Assembly (NCBI GenBank): GCA_030040515.1 | Contig: JASHTO010000070.1 | Coordinates: 1-6,090 of the forward strand | From: Terriglobia bacterium | Lineage (GTDB): Bacteria; Acidobacteriota; Terriglobia; UBA7540 | Direction of reading: 5' to 3' | Length of the DNA stretch: 6,090 nucleotides | Shown: piece after piece, positions 5,531 to 6,090 of the stretch | Layout of the letters: every line of letters begins with the position of its first letter | How positions within the stretch are numbered: the stretch's first letter is position 1 | The notes under the pieces: model-generated | What the model was told of the DNA's origin: nothing | The model's database searches: none | What the model saw: the letters and a program-made list of their open reading frames with translations, nothing else | Translations under genes and position numbers: made by a program

Positions 5531-6090
5531 ATGCCGACCGATCAAGAGCTTCTTCGCGCCGCCAAGCGCCTCCACGCCCACTTGTTGAAGCGTCACTGCT
5601 CACAAGGACGTGTTCATGGCCCGGATGCGGGAGTTCGTTTCAACTTGCGGTTCTGGAGATTTTTCAAATCCACGCTAAGCTTTGTCCGCTGGAGTGACGA
5701 TTTTGTTTTCCTGCAATCTCAGGGATACTGGATCTTGTCCAACTGGATGCTCCATGACGCGACGGGCGAACCCCGCTTTCGCGACCTTGCCCTCGAAAGC
5801 ACTCGGGCGACGCTTGACCTTCAGCAACCAGAGGGTTTTTGGCGTTATCCCCTGCCCGAACGGAGAAATCTGGTGGCCACGGTAGAGGGAGACTGGGGAG
5901 CCATCGGGTTTCTCACCACGCATGCGCGTGAACCTCGAGAGGAATTTCTTCAAGCGGCCGTTCGCTGGTACGATTATTTGGCGGGGAAGATCGGATTCCA
6001 GGCTCACGCCCCCGGTAAAGCGATCAACTACTTTGACAAGCCCCGCGGGAAAATTCCCAACAACTCCGTTGAGGCAATTTGGGTCTTCTT
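5531..6090 (+). CDS. Hypothetical alpha/alpha-toroid-like protein, N-terminal part (runs off window)
   Basis: An uninterrupted frame from ATG 5531 to the window edge gives 186 residues with no stop. An in-frame TAA at 5525-5527 fixes ATG 5531 as the earliest ATG; GCGGAA just upstream is a weak ribosome-binding site. No signal peptide is seen. The sequence is rich in Trp, Phe and Tyr and shows repeating helix-pair units: FLQSQGYWILSNWML, then DATGEPRFRDLA (76-87), then QQPEGFWRYPLPE (98-110), then ATVEGDWGAIGFL (116-128), then a second helix pair with AAVRWYDYLAG (142-152). This style is typical of alpha/alpha toroid proteins (six-hairpin glycosidases, terpene cyclase-like folds, uronate epimerases or lyases). 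Its place 151 bp after a glycosyltransferase suggests a polysaccharide-related job. I cannot assign a specific enzyme, and the catalytic region may lie beyond the window. Confidence 0.8.
   Translation, partial: MPTDQELLRAAKRLHAHLLKRHCSQGRVHGPDAGVRFNLRFWRFFKSTLSFVRWSDDFVFLQSQGYWILSNWMLHDATGEPRFRDLALESTRATLDLQQPEGFWRYPLPERRNLVATVEGDWGAIGFLTTHAREPREEFLQAAVRWYDYLAGKIGFQAHAPGKAINYFDKPRGKIPNNSVEAIWVF

Noticed and set aside
5675..6007. Open frame on the - strand (110 residues) near the right edge
   Set aside because: The + strand frame from 5531 is longer, open to the window end, and has coherent aromatic helix-pair repeats; the - frame has none.

Overview
The window is 6,090 bp of moderately GC-rich bacterial chromosome. 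All supported genes are on the + strand, in an ordinary dense layout. There is no CRISPR array, tRNA, rRNA or recognisable insertion sequence. The gene mix is a Lon protease with an Ala/Pro-rich tail, a secreted DUF2911 protein, a zinc-ribbon/TM2 protein next to a DUF2752 protein, and a polysaccharide cluster. This mix and the promoter style suggest Acidobacteriota or a neighbouring soil or sediment phylum. That placement is inference from gene style and rests on no database comparison.

Layout. (1) Bases 2-1027 hold the C-terminal part of lon: the end of the AAA+ module and the whole Ser-Lys protease domain. (2) Bases 1028-1158 hold a terminator-like hairpin and an extended -10 promoter, followed by a secreted DUF2911 protein (1159-1770). 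(3) A sigma70-type promoter at 1874-1902 drives a two-gene unit: a protein with two zinc ribbons and two TM2 domains (1945-2532), and 6 bp later a small DUF2752 membrane protein (2539-2877). The unit is closed by an intrinsic terminator that includes the last stop codon. (4) From about 2981 a polysaccharide locus begins: an O-antigen ligase/polymerase-like membrane protein (2981-4321), a GT4-type glycosyltransferase (4399-5379), and the start of an alpha/alpha-toroid-like protein (5531-6090) that runs off the window.

How they work together. The lon and DUF2911 genes look like independent housekeeping or stand-alone units. The TM2 and DUF2752 genes form a compact membrane-protein operon of unknown role. 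The last three genes plausibly contribute to one surface or exopolysaccharide pathway: GT4 would add a sugar on the cytoplasmic side, the Wzy/WaaL-like protein would polymerise or ligate glycans in the periplasm, and the toroid-like protein may modify or process sugar.

I do not see a convincing wholly new system. The most distinctive items are the internally duplicated zinc-ribbon/TM2 protein in its own promoter-to-terminator unit with the DUF2752 gene, a four-copy 7-bp repeat inside the ligase gene, and the incomplete toroid-like gene at the right edge.
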